From Planctomycetota bacterium (GTDB lineage Bacteria > Planctomycetota > Phycisphaerae > Phycisphaerales > SM1A02): a DNA stretch of 64,000 nucleotides. A program made the position numbers and the translations under genes. Shown in pieces: positions 34,060-41,361 of this stretch (position 1 is the stretch's first letter; the number at the start of each line of letters is the position of its first letter). The notes below the pieces were generated by a model, which was not told the origin of the DNA, ran no database searches, and saw only the letters and a program-made list of their open reading frames with translations. The stretch is from the NCBI GenBank assembly GCA_027618565.1, contig JAQCEQ010000006.1:1-64000 (forward strand). The letters run 5' to 3'.

Positions 34060-35119
34060 TCGCGTCTCGGAGCGCCGCCTGCAGCACGCTCAGCGGGTCG
34101 ATCGCCGCACTGGCGAGTGCCGCTCGCGTTGCAGACGGCGAGAGAAGGCACGGCATTCCCAGTGCCAGCCCAGCGGGAGGCGTGGCACCGGATCCGAGCG
34201 GGATGTTGGCACTGGCGCTCTGGGCCAGCATGGTCTCGACGGATTCGCCCAGGAGGAATCGGGCAAATGCTTCCGCGTCGCGGGGGCTGTCGTTGCCACG
34301 CACGATTCCCACCGTGTTGGGGATGATGAACGCGCTGCCCGCGCCGCACGGCCCTTCTCCATCGAGGAGCGCGATCACCTGGAATTGGATCTTCCGTCCG
34401 CCGGCGATCGCGGCCAAGGCATCGTCGGTGTCCGTGATGCCAAGCGCGGCATCACCGCTGGCGACGGCATCCACCACCGCGGCATTGCCGCCGGTGAGGA
34501 TGAGCGGATTCGTCCCGGCGAGTCGTTCGCACCACGAATTCCAGGCGTCCACGCCGCGAGCCTGCACCAACTCCCCGGCAAGCGCCATCAGGTGGCCACG
34601 TGTCGTTCCAAAACGCGGATCAGCCAGCGCCAGCCGCTCACCGCTGCGCAGGGCAAGCATGATCGACTCCATCGATGCCGCCGGTGGCGGCGCTGCATCT
34701 GCCGGGAACACCAGGACTCGACAACGCCCCGCAAATCCAGCCCACCGACCACCGCCTCCAATCAAGTCAGCCGGCCACGCGTCCGGCACGGCCAGCCCAA
34801 GCGGCGCGAGCAGGTCCTCTGCCGCGAGCTGATCCATCACCGTGTGCTCGCTGCTCCAGAACACGTCCGCCACGGGATGAGTGGCCTCTCGCCGAATGCG
34901 CTCCGCAAGCCCGGTCGTCTTGGAAGCCTCGGTGTCCAGATGGAGGACGACTGGAATGTCCGTCTGCGCCGTGAATGCATCCACGACGGCGCGGGCTACG
35001 GGTTCATCTGCGGAGGCATACACGATGAACTCGCTTGAAGGCTTCACTCCGGCATCGCCGCAGCCGGCAAGCATGGCGACGACGAACACGAGGCCCACCA
35101 CGAGGCCGCCCCGAATCAC
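34043..35119 (-). CDS. lipoprotein substrate-binding protein, iron-type ABC importer family
   Basis: The 358-residue protein starts at GTG 35119 with a signal that ends in a lipobox (MIRGGLVVGLVFVVAMLAGC), anchoring it outside the cytoplasm. The mature part resembles FutA/FbpA-class binding proteins: FIVYASADEPVARAVVDAFTAQTDIPVVL, VADVFWSSEHTVMDQLAAEDLLAPL, ERLALADPRFGTTRGHLMAL, and GSAFIIPNTVGIVRG. Such proteins bind Fe(III) or small anions. The ligand here is not certain, since the tyrosine ligands of FbpA cannot be placed without an alignment. It overlaps the permease-NHL gene. No ATPase gene is adjacent, so import would need a shared ATPase. Confidence 0.85.
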   Translation of the reverse strand: MIRGGLVVGLVFVVAMLAGCGDAGVKPSSEFIVYASADEPVARAVVDAFTAQTDIPVVLHLDTEASKTTGLAERIRREATHPVADVFWSSEHTVMDQLAAEDLLAPLGLAVPDAWPADLIGGGGRWAGFAGRCRVLVFPADAAPPPAASMESIMLALRSGERLALADPRFGTTRGHLMALAGELVQARGVDAWNSWCERLAGTNPLILTGGNAAVVDAVASGDAALGITDTDDALAAIAGGRKIQFQVIALLDGEGPCGAGSAFIIPNTVGIVRGNDSPRDAEAFARFLLGESVETMLAQSASANIPLGSGATPPAGLALGMPCLLSPSATRAALASAAIDPLSVLQAALRDASGTDG

Positions 35120-35184
35120 TCGTTCAGTCCAACCGGGGCCGTGAATGCGGACACTCGCTCGTCGCCACGCGCCCCCCCGCGGCG

Positions 35185-36891
35185 TCACGAATCCCCCGCC
35201 TTGCGCGCCTTCTCCTCCAGTTTGCGCTTCAACTCGCCGAAGTACCGCTGGTGCGCGTCGCGCAGGTGCGGGGGAATCGGGTCCTCCGGCGTGGCACCCT
35301 CGGCTCCGCGCTCCACTTCGCGAGTCACATCGCTCAGGACGCTGCTCACCTGTCCCGCTTCCGGATTGGGGTTGTCGATGAGCTGCCTCGCAATGACTTC
35401 TCCTCCCCGATTCTCCACCTTGACCTTGCGAGTCCGGAGCCCTGTGGCCGTCGATGTCTTGTCCGCCTCGCCTCCAGCGCCGATCCCCGGCCCCTGCATT
35501 CCCGGCCCCACCTGGCCCTGACTTGCGCCCAGCCCTGCCAACGCAGTCGGGGAACCGCCCTGGCACTGCCCTTGTGCGTCGCGCGCTGCCGCCAACATTT
35601 CATCCAACTTGGCAAACTCGTCCATCGCCCCCTTGCCGGAACCGGCCCCGGAGGCGGCACCTTCGCCGGCACCCGGATTGTCGCACGCACCCCGACACTC
35701 AGACGCCATCTTCTGTGCCGCATCCGATGCCTTTGCTTGCGCGTTCACCGCATTCTGGAGCGCTTGGCGCTGTGCTTGGGTCAGTCCCTTGGCTGCCTCC
35801 ATGGCCTGTCGAAGCGCGCCCGGGTTGGAGGCGAGGTCTGGATCAAGTCCGGCGCTGGCCAGTGCATCGCGAAGCCCTTGCTGGCGTTGCGCCGCGTTCT
35901 CCAGTGCCTTGGCCAATTGCTCCAGCTGCTCCTGCATACGCTCGCGCGCCTGGGCATCCATGTCGCCGGAGGCCGCCGCCTGCTCCAATTTCCGGAGTTC
36001 CTCCGCCGCCTTCGCAAAGTCGCCTCGCTTGAGGGCCTCGGCGAGTGGCTTGACCGAGGCATCATCGGGGATGGGCAACGACGCCGTGGCTCGCTCCAGC
36101 GCCGCCAGTTCCTGCGCCTGCTCTCCCTTGAGGAGGCTCTCGAGCCGCTGGCTCATCTCCGTGATTCGCCTGGATGCCTCTCTTCGGATGTCTTCCGGCG
36201 TCCGGGCACCGTCCATCGCGTCCTGTGCAAACTGGGCACCTTCGCCCTCCATCAACTTGGCCAGGTCTTCGTTGGCGTCGATCGCTTCGGTGATCGCCGT
36301 GACCTCTGCTTCGCTGGCTTCGCGTACTTCCGCCAGCAGTGCGGGGTCGATGGTCGGCGCCGCCGGTGCCGGCGTCCATGCCGGCACGAAGAAGAGCACG
36401 AGGCACCCGACGACGAAGGACGCCGCACCCACCTTGGAGGGGAGCATCCAGGGCTCGTCAAAGGCGCGCTTCACTCGCGAGCGAAGCGTGGGGTCACCCG
36501 CGCACGACACGCCATCAGCCACCGCAGCGCGGGCAAACGGATCGTCGGACCCCGCCAGTGCCAGGGCCGACGACAATCGGCTGTCCAGCTTGAGTCGTTC
36601 ATCCACCTCGGCAGCGGCCACCAGTCGCGACACCCTGGAGCGACGCCGTCCGATGGCCAGCGCAGTGAACATGGCCACGCCAGCAGTGGCCATGACCGCA
36701 CCCGAGACTGCCGGCGACGCCGAACCCTCGACCCAATGCGAGAGAACACGCGAGAGGAGGGCCAGCCCCAAGAGGGAGAATCCGACGACCGGCAATACGC
36801 GCCTGGCCAGCCGCAGGGCGCCCGCCAATGACATGGCACGGCGCGCGTCGTCCGCCAATCGCTCAACCGATGCCGTGCCGTGGTGTGCCAC
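35185..36891 (-). CDS. DUF4175-like membrane protein with long coiled coil
   Basis: The 568-residue protein opens with hydrophobic helices (about 28-48, 60-77), a basic cytosolic loop (GRRRSRVSRLVAAAEVDERLKLDSRLSSALAL), a further helix (VGAASFVVGCLVLFFVPAW), then long charged Ala/Glu/Gln-rich helices (about 185-420) and a Gly-rich segment. This is the layout of the large proteins (DUF4175-like) that head MoxR clusters in planctomycetes. The start is GTG 36891, supported by AGGAG seven bases upstream. Length and order make it the first gene of the run, 65 nt ahead of the binding-protein gene. Function unknown; a scaffold in the membrane complex is the simplest idea. Confidence 0.75.
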   Translation of the reverse strand: MAHHGTASVERLADDARRAMSLAGALRLARRVLPVVGFSLLGLALLSRVLSHWVEGSASPAVSGAVMATAGVAMFTALAIGRRRSRVSRLVAAAEVDERLKLDSRLSSALALAGSDDPFARAAVADGVSCAGDPTLRSRVKRAFDEPWMLPSKVGAASFVVGCLVLFFVPAWTPAPAAPTIDPALLAEVREASEAEVTAITEAIDANEDLAKLMEGEGAQFAQDAMDGARTPEDIRREASRRITEMSQRLESLLKGEQAQELAALERATASLPIPDDASVKPLAEALKRGDFAKAAEELRKLEQAAASGDMDAQARERMQEQLEQLAKALENAAQRQQGLRDALASAGLDPDLASNPGALRQAMEAAKGLTQAQRQALQNAVNAQAKASDAAQKMASECRGACDNPGAGEGAASGAGSGKGAMDEFAKLDEMLAAARDAQGQCQGGSPTALAGLGASQGQVGPGMQGPGIGAGGEADKTSTATGLRTRKVKVENRGGEVIARQLIDNPNPEAGQVSSVLSDVTREVERGAEGATPEDPIPPHLRDAHQRYFGELKRKLEEKARKAGDS

Positions 36892-36946
36892 CGATAGACT
36901 CCTGCGTAAAGGATAGCCCCGAGTGCGATTCCCACCCTTGATCGCC

Positions 36947-37798
36947 ATGCATTTGGCTTCGGAACGCGCGGCAGCCGCCCTGCTCGCGGCGATGCTGCTC
37001 CTCGTGACGGGGACCGGGGCCCACGCGCAGAGCGATGCGGAGCTCCGTCGCGAGAATGAGCAGCTCCGAGAGCGGCTCCTGGCGCTGGAACAAGAACTGG
37101 AGGCACTGAAGGCGCGCATCGCGGCGTTGGAGGGCGCTCCCACACGCGACCCGGGTGCCGCTCCGGACCCGGTTCCTGAGGCGCCCGGCACGCCCGCGGG
37201 GCAAGATCCGGGCCCATCGACACCGCCCATCTCCAAAGACCCCGCGCACCAGATCGAGGATGCCACCGTCATTCCGTCCATCGCCGCATCCCCTGACGAG
37301 ATCATCGCCTATGAACGCCTGCGGTATGTCGCTCGGTTCGGGACCAACCCGTACAACGTCACCGACGAACCCGCACAGCTGAAGCGAGTCCTTCGCGAGA
37401 TCGATGCGTGGTCGATCTCCGAGGCCAAGGCGTGGCAACGCACGACGGTGCAGTGGCGGCTCCGTGTGGATCGCGCGACTCGCGCACGCGACGGGCAGTG
37501 GAGCGTGATGGCCTCGGAGCCTCTTTCGGATGGCGATCGACAGGCGCGGGACGCCAGGGGCGAGACCGTGATCCCCATCACCTTCACCTTGAATCGGCGG
37601 ATCGGTGACCGACTCCGCGACACGCTTGAAGCCGGCGGCGAGGTCATCGTTGAGGGAAAGGTCCGGCTCAATGTCCGGCTGGATCCCGACCGACCCGCTG
37701 CGGGCATCTTCAGGCAGAATCTGCGGCCATACATCGGCCCGTTTTGCGATGCCGTCGTCGGGCTTGAAGTGGATGTCATCGAACCGGCGCCGGCATAA
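36947..37798 (+). CDS. exported coiled-coil protein of unknown function
   Basis: The 283-residue product starts with a signal peptide (MHLASERAAAALLAAMLLLV to about GAHAQ). A leucine-zipper-like coiled coil follows (about 30-65, ELRRENEQLRERLLALEQEL), then a Pro/Gly/Asp-rich linker and a C-terminal domain of about 170 residues that I do not recognise (ERLRYVARFGTNPYNVTDEP; ETVIPITFTLNRRIGDRLRD). ATG 36947 fits the signal peptide; a GTG at 36923 is possible but would leave only 31 bp to the divergent gene. It is separated from the BFD-FeoA gene by 2 nt, so it leads the ferrous-iron operon. Confidence 0.7.
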   Translation: MHLASERAAAALLAAMLLLVTGTGAHAQSDAELRRENEQLRERLLALEQELEALKARIAALEGAPTRDPGAAPDPVPEAPGTPAGQDPGPSTPPISKDPAHQIEDATVIPSIAASPDEIIAYERLRYVARFGTNPYNVTDEPAQLKRVLREIDAWSISEAKAWQRTTVQWRLRVDRATRARDGQWSVMASEPLSDGDRQARDARGETVIPITFTLNRRIGDRLRDTLEAGGEVIVEGKVRLNVRLDPDRPAAGIFRQNLRPYIGPFCDAVVGLEVDVIEPAPA

Positions 37799-37800
37799 CC

Positions 37801-38373
37801 ATGGGTCCTGACGAACATGTGTGCGTCTGCCACCGCGTGAGCCTCCGCAAGCTTCAGGGATTCCTTGCGAGAGAGCAGCCGCGTGTTCCATCGCAACTCA
37901 GCGAGTGCCTCGGCGCGGGGACCGGGTGCGGATGGTGCCGTTCGGAACTGGAGCGGCTCTGGACACGCTGGAGCGAGGGGTCCGAGCCAACGATCGATGA
38001 AGATTGGTCGAGGTACCTGGGAAGGCGTGAAATGGACAAGAAGAGGAAGAACTCCGTCCCTCTTGCCATTGCGAACCAGTCTCAATATGATGGTTCGATG
38101 CCAGCCGTGAAGGCACCAGAACCGATCCGAATCCCCTTGAGCCAGCTCAAGCCGGGCCAGCGCGCGCGCGTGGACTGCACGACGCTTGACGACCTGCCTT
38201 CGGGTGACCGTTGCCTGCTCGCCGCCATGGGGCTTGGAGACCAGTGCGAACTCAAGCGCTGCTCCGGCCATGCGTGCATCATCGCGGTGGACCGCACGAA
38301 AATCGCCATCGGACCTTGGCTCGCCGACCGCGTGTTCGTGGAACCCATCGACGACCCCACGACACGGCCATGA
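37801..38373 (+). CDS. BFD-like [2Fe-2S] domain fused to FeoA
   Basis: The 190-residue cytosolic protein joins two iron modules. Residues about 6-55 form a bacterioferritin-associated ferredoxin-like domain with cysteines 8, 10, 43 and 46 in the BFD pattern CxC...CxxC (CVCHRVSLRK; GTGCGWCRSEL), which would hold a [2Fe-2S] cluster. Residues about 105-185 are FeoA: IPLSQLKPGQRARVDC, LAAMGLGDQCELKRCSGHACIIAVDRTKIAIGPWLADRVFV, an SH3-like fold that assists FeoB. The fused order suggests the cluster reports iron status to the transporter or feeds FeoB function. The gene overlaps feoB by 4 nt (ATGA). Confidence 0.82.
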   Translation: MGPDEHVCVCHRVSLRKLQGFLAREQPRVPSQLSECLGAGTGCGWCRSELERLWTRWSEGSEPTIDEDWSRYLGRREMDKKRKNSVPLAIANQSQYDGSMPAVKAPEPIRIPLSQLKPGQRARVDCTTLDDLPSGDRCLLAAMGLGDQCELKRCSGHACIIAVDRTKIAIGPWLADRVFVEPIDDPTTRP

Positions 38374-40355
38374 CCGCGGTTCCCATCTCGCCGGTCACCA
38401 CGGTGCTCGTGGGAAACCCGAATGTCGGGAAGACCACGCTCTTCAATCGACTCTGTGGCCTTCGCGCACGAACGGCCAACTACCCAGGCTCCACCGTCGA
38501 AGAGCACTTGGGAAGGTCGTGGGCCAACGACGGCACCGCGATCGACATCGTGGACCTGCCCGGCATGTATGGCCTCCACCTGGAATCCCCGGAGGCACGC
38601 GTCGTGGTTCGTGCGCTGGAGGGCGACGACGGCCCAGCGCCCGACGTCGTCACGATCGTCCTGGATGCGACCAACCTCGGGCGCAACCTCCAGTTTGCGG
38701 CCACGGTCCTGCGGCGGAGCACTCGCGCGGTCGTCGCGCTCAATCTTTCCGATGAGGCGTCTCGGCAGGGGCTCACCATCGACACCGCCACGCTGGGCAC
38801 ACTCCTGCGATGCCCGGTCGTGGCCATCTCCGCCCGCACCGGATCAGGGTGCCTGGACCTGGTCGAGACTGTGGCTGGCACGGCGCGAGGCCCCGTGAGG
38901 CTGCGCCAAGTGGATGGACCACACGCCCCACCCGCGCTTGCGGAGCCGGGAGACCGCGCGCTCGTGGAGTGGGCGGGAATGGTGTTCGCGGCCTGTGGCG
39001 GCGGCAGCACCACGGACAGCAGCGACTCCGACACCTTTGCAGAGCGCCTCGACATGGCGTTCACGCACCCCATCGCCGGCCTGGCGATCTTTGCGATCGT
39101 GATGGCCGGGCTGTTCGCAAGCATCTACTGGCTCGCGCAGTACCCGATGGAGTGGATCGACATGGCCTTCGGAACCCTTGGCGGGTTGGCACACGAACTC
39201 CTTCCGGCCGGGTTCCTGGCCGATCTCGTCTCGGAGGGAGTGGTCGGAGGGATTGCCGGCACGGTGGTGTTCTTGCCGCAGATCTGCCTTCTGTTCTTCT
39301 TGCTGGCGCTCCTGGAGGACTGCGGGTACCTCGCGCGGGCATCCTTTGCGATGGATCGCGTGATGCGACGGTTCGGCCTGCCCGGGCAATCCTTCATCCC
39401 ACTGCTCTCCAGCCATGCGTGCGCGCTCCCCGGGATCATGGCCACGCGCCTGATCCCCAACACGCGCGACCGGCTGGCGACGATCTTTGTTGCACCGTTC
39501 CTCTCCTGCAGCGCACGAGTCCCGGTCTATGTTCTGGTGATCTCGCTCCTGTTGGCTGACCACCCACTCTGGGCGGGTGCCGCGTTTGTCGGCTGCTACG
39601 CACTCGGGGCCACCGCGGCGCTGTTCACGGCGTGGATCCTGGGCAAGACGGCCTTGCCGGGACGCGCGGCGCCGATGGTCCTGGAACTTCCCGCGTACCG
39701 TCGCCCCGACCTGGGCGTGGCGATCTCGATTGCGGCATCGCGCGGCGGCATTTTCCTCCGGCAAGCCGGCTCGATCATTCTGGCAATCTGCATCGCGATG
39801 TGGTGGCTCAGTGCGTTCCCACAGGTTGGGGAAACGGCCCAGGTGAGCGCACTTCGCCTGGAGGCCGCCGCCCTGGTCCAGGTCGATGCCGAGGGGGCCG
39901 CAGGGATGGAGGCGAATGCCGACCGGTTGCAGGCTCGCGCACAGCGTGCGGGGAGTTTCGCGGGACAGTTGGGCGCCGTCTTCGAGCCCGCGTTCAGGCC
40001 GCTTGGCATGGACCGCGAGGTGGTGGTCGCCGTCCTGAGCAGTTTCCTCGCGCGCGAGGTCTTCGTCTCCAGCCTGAAGGTCCTCGTCGGTGCGGGTGAC
40101 GACTCAGAAGTCGATGAGAGCACGATGGCGATGGTCCGCCAGTCCACGCGCGCTGACGGGACTCCCCTCCTCGACCACCCATCGGCGATCGCACTCCTGG
40201 TCTTCTATGTGCTCGCGCTGCAGTGTCTCCCCACGCTGGCCGTCGTCCGGCGGGAGACGGGGTCCTGGAAGTGGCCGCTCCTCCAGTTCTCCTACATGAG
40301 CGGGCTTGCTTGGTGCGCGGGGGCACTGGCGTACTTCATCGCGGGACAATTCTGA
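38370..40355 (+). CDS. feoB: ferrous iron transporter FeoB
   Basis: This 661-residue inner-membrane protein imports Fe2+. The N-terminal GTPase domain shows G1 GNPNVGKT (about 15-22), G2/G3 (TVEEHLG; DLPGMYGL) and G4 NLSD. The gate domain follows, with FLPQICLLFFLLALLEDCGYLARASFAMDRVMRRFGLPGQSFIPLLSSHACALPGIMATR, in which the family usually has SSFACAIPG; here Phe is His. A second gate repeat is near CSARVPVYVLVISLLL. The protein is shorter than E. coli FeoB, so the regulatory helical region or C-terminal tail is reduced. It is preceded by BFD-FeoA and followed, one-base overlap, by a small Cys-rich protein. Confidence 0.93.
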   Translation: MTAVPISPVTTVLVGNPNVGKTTLFNRLCGLRARTANYPGSTVEEHLGRSWANDGTAIDIVDLPGMYGLHLESPEARVVVRALEGDDGPAPDVVTIVLDATNLGRNLQFAATVLRRSTRAVVALNLSDEASRQGLTIDTATLGTLLRCPVVAISARTGSGCLDLVETVAGTARGPVRLRQVDGPHAPPALAEPGDRALVEWAGMVFAACGGGSTTDSSDSDTFAERLDMAFTHPIAGLAIFAIVMAGLFASIYWLAQYPMEWIDMAFGTLGGLAHELLPAGFLADLVSEGVVGGIAGTVVFLPQICLLFFLLALLEDCGYLARASFAMDRVMRRFGLPGQSFIPLLSSHACALPGIMATRLIPNTRDRLATIFVAPFLSCSARVPVYVLVISLLLADHPLWAGAAFVGCYALGATAALFTAWILGKTALPGRAAPMVLELPAYRRPDLGVAISIAASRGGIFLRQAGSIILAICIAMWWLSAFPQVGETAQVSALRLEAAALVQVDAEGAAGMEANADRLQARAQRAGSFAGQLGAVFEPAFRPLGMDREVVVAVLSSFLAREVFVSSLKVLVGAGDDSEVDESTMAMVRQSTRADGTPLLDHPSAIALLVFYVLALQCLPTLAVVRRETGSWKWPLLQFSYMSGLAWCAGALAYFIAGQF

Positions 40356-40561
40356 TGCCAGCTGACGACTGGCAATTCTGGCTCGTGTCCGCGATGGCGC
40401 TCGGCGCGCTGCTGGTCGTCGCGTGGCCGCTCCTGCCCCGGCGGCGCAAGGATGCTGCCTGCTGCGGAGGCGGCGCCTCCAAGAAGCGCGGCGGCACGAA
40501 AGCGCGCCTCACGGTGTCCGCATCCTCGATGGACCGACAGTCGCCGAGCCAGTCGCCCTAG
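40355..40561 (+). CDS. FeoB-associated small Cys-rich membrane protein
   Basis: This 68-residue protein starts at the ATG that overlaps the feoB stop by one base (TGATG). It has one transmembrane helix (WQFWLVSAMALGALLVVAW), a basic stretch, then CCGGGASKKRGGTKAR. It resembles the short Cys-containing membrane proteins found after feoB that take the place of FeoC. Its stop codon overlaps the stop of the convergent ispD gene in a shared CTAG. Confidence 0.72.
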   Translation: MPADDWQFWLVSAMALGALLVVAWPLLPRRRKDAACCGGGASKKRGGTKARLTVSASSMDRQSPSQSP

Positions 40562-41361
40562 AAGCGAAGATGATCGGCACGGTCCGTCGCGGCGGGCGCC
40601 CTGGCATTGGAGAAGATCCGTGCCAGCGCCAGGTCAGCCTTGGTGGTGACCTTGATGTTTCGCGGGTCGCCGTCCACCACCATCACCGCGTGCCCGGCGC
40701 GCTCCACCACCGATGCGTCGTCGGTCGCACCATGCAGGTCGACACTGGAGTAGGCCGCACACAGCACCCCACGCGCGAACACCTGCGGCGTCTGCACCAG
40801 GACCAGGCCGTCCCGGGGGAGCGTCGCCTCCACCAATCGACCCTGCGCCGCCTCACAGCCCGCATCGCCCAAGATCGCGTCGGCCAGCGCGTCATCCTCG
40901 GCAGCGGCCACGCGCTCGGCGCCGACGCGTTTGACAGTGTCGCTGACCTCCAGTCCGGGGACCACCGCGGCGGCGATCGCGGCGGCGGCGAAGAGACGGT
41001 CCAGGAGTTCATTGGAGACGCACGGCCGCGCGCCGTCATGGATAGCGACATGGGTGCAGTCCTCGGGGACATAGGCCAGCGCCGCCTTCACCGTCTCCCA
41101 CCGCGCCGTGCGTCCGCCGGGCACGATCCGTACGCCGTGGAACAGAAGCGTGGGGCCGAACCGGGTGGTGAATGCATCGATGGAGTCCGGCGGCGCGGCG
41201 ACCAGGATCGTGGTGACCTCGGTCCTCTTCGTGAATGGCTCGACCGCCCGGAGCAGGACCGGCCGGCCACCCAGGTCCTCGCCCAGCTTGTCGGCGCCGA
41301 ATCGCTGGCTGCTTCCGGCGGCGGTCACGATGAGACAGATCTTCATGTCGGGGTCGCTCAT
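40558..41361 (-). CDS. ispD: 2-C-methyl-D-erythritol 4-phosphate cytidylyltransferase
   Basis: The 267-residue enzyme transfers CMP from CTP to methylerythritol 4-phosphate in the non-mevalonate isoprenoid pathway. Signature motifs: IVTAAGSSQRFGADK at the N-terminus (CTP binding), GGRTARWETVKAAL, VAIHDGARPCVSNEL, LVQTPQVFARG and TDDASVVERAGHAVMVVDGDPRNIKVTTKADLALA. The start at 41361 overlaps the stop of the hsp70 gene by 4 nt (ATGA); Met6 (MKICLIVT) is an alternative start. It is cotranscribed, by spacing, with the Hsp70 gene and probably the ECF sigma gene. Confidence 0.94.
   Translation of the reverse strand: MSDPDMKICLIVTAAGSSQRFGADKLGEDLGGRPVLLRAVEPFTKRTEVTTILVAAPPDSIDAFTTRFGPTLLFHGVRIVPGGRTARWETVKAALAYVPEDCTHVAIHDGARPCVSNELLDRLFAAAAIAAAVVPGLEVSDTVKRVGAERVAAAEDDALADAILGDAGCEAAQGRLVEATLPRDGLVLVQTPQVFARGVLCAAYSSVDLHGATDDASVVERAGHAVMVVDGDPRNIKVTTKADLALARIFSNARAPAATDRADHLRF

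Noticed and set aside
31198-35038. long plus-strand open frames opposite the VWA, permease-NHL and binding-protein genes
   Set aside because: Composition is Arg/Pro/Ser/Ala-rich with no domain, while the minus-strand genes carry convincing motifs and tight overlaps.
35035-36831. 598-residue plus-strand frame opposite the DUF4175-like gene
   Set aside because: Shadow of a strongly biased coiled-coil gene. The minus-strand frame has transmembrane helices, a coiled coil and a Shine-Dalgarno-supported GTG start.
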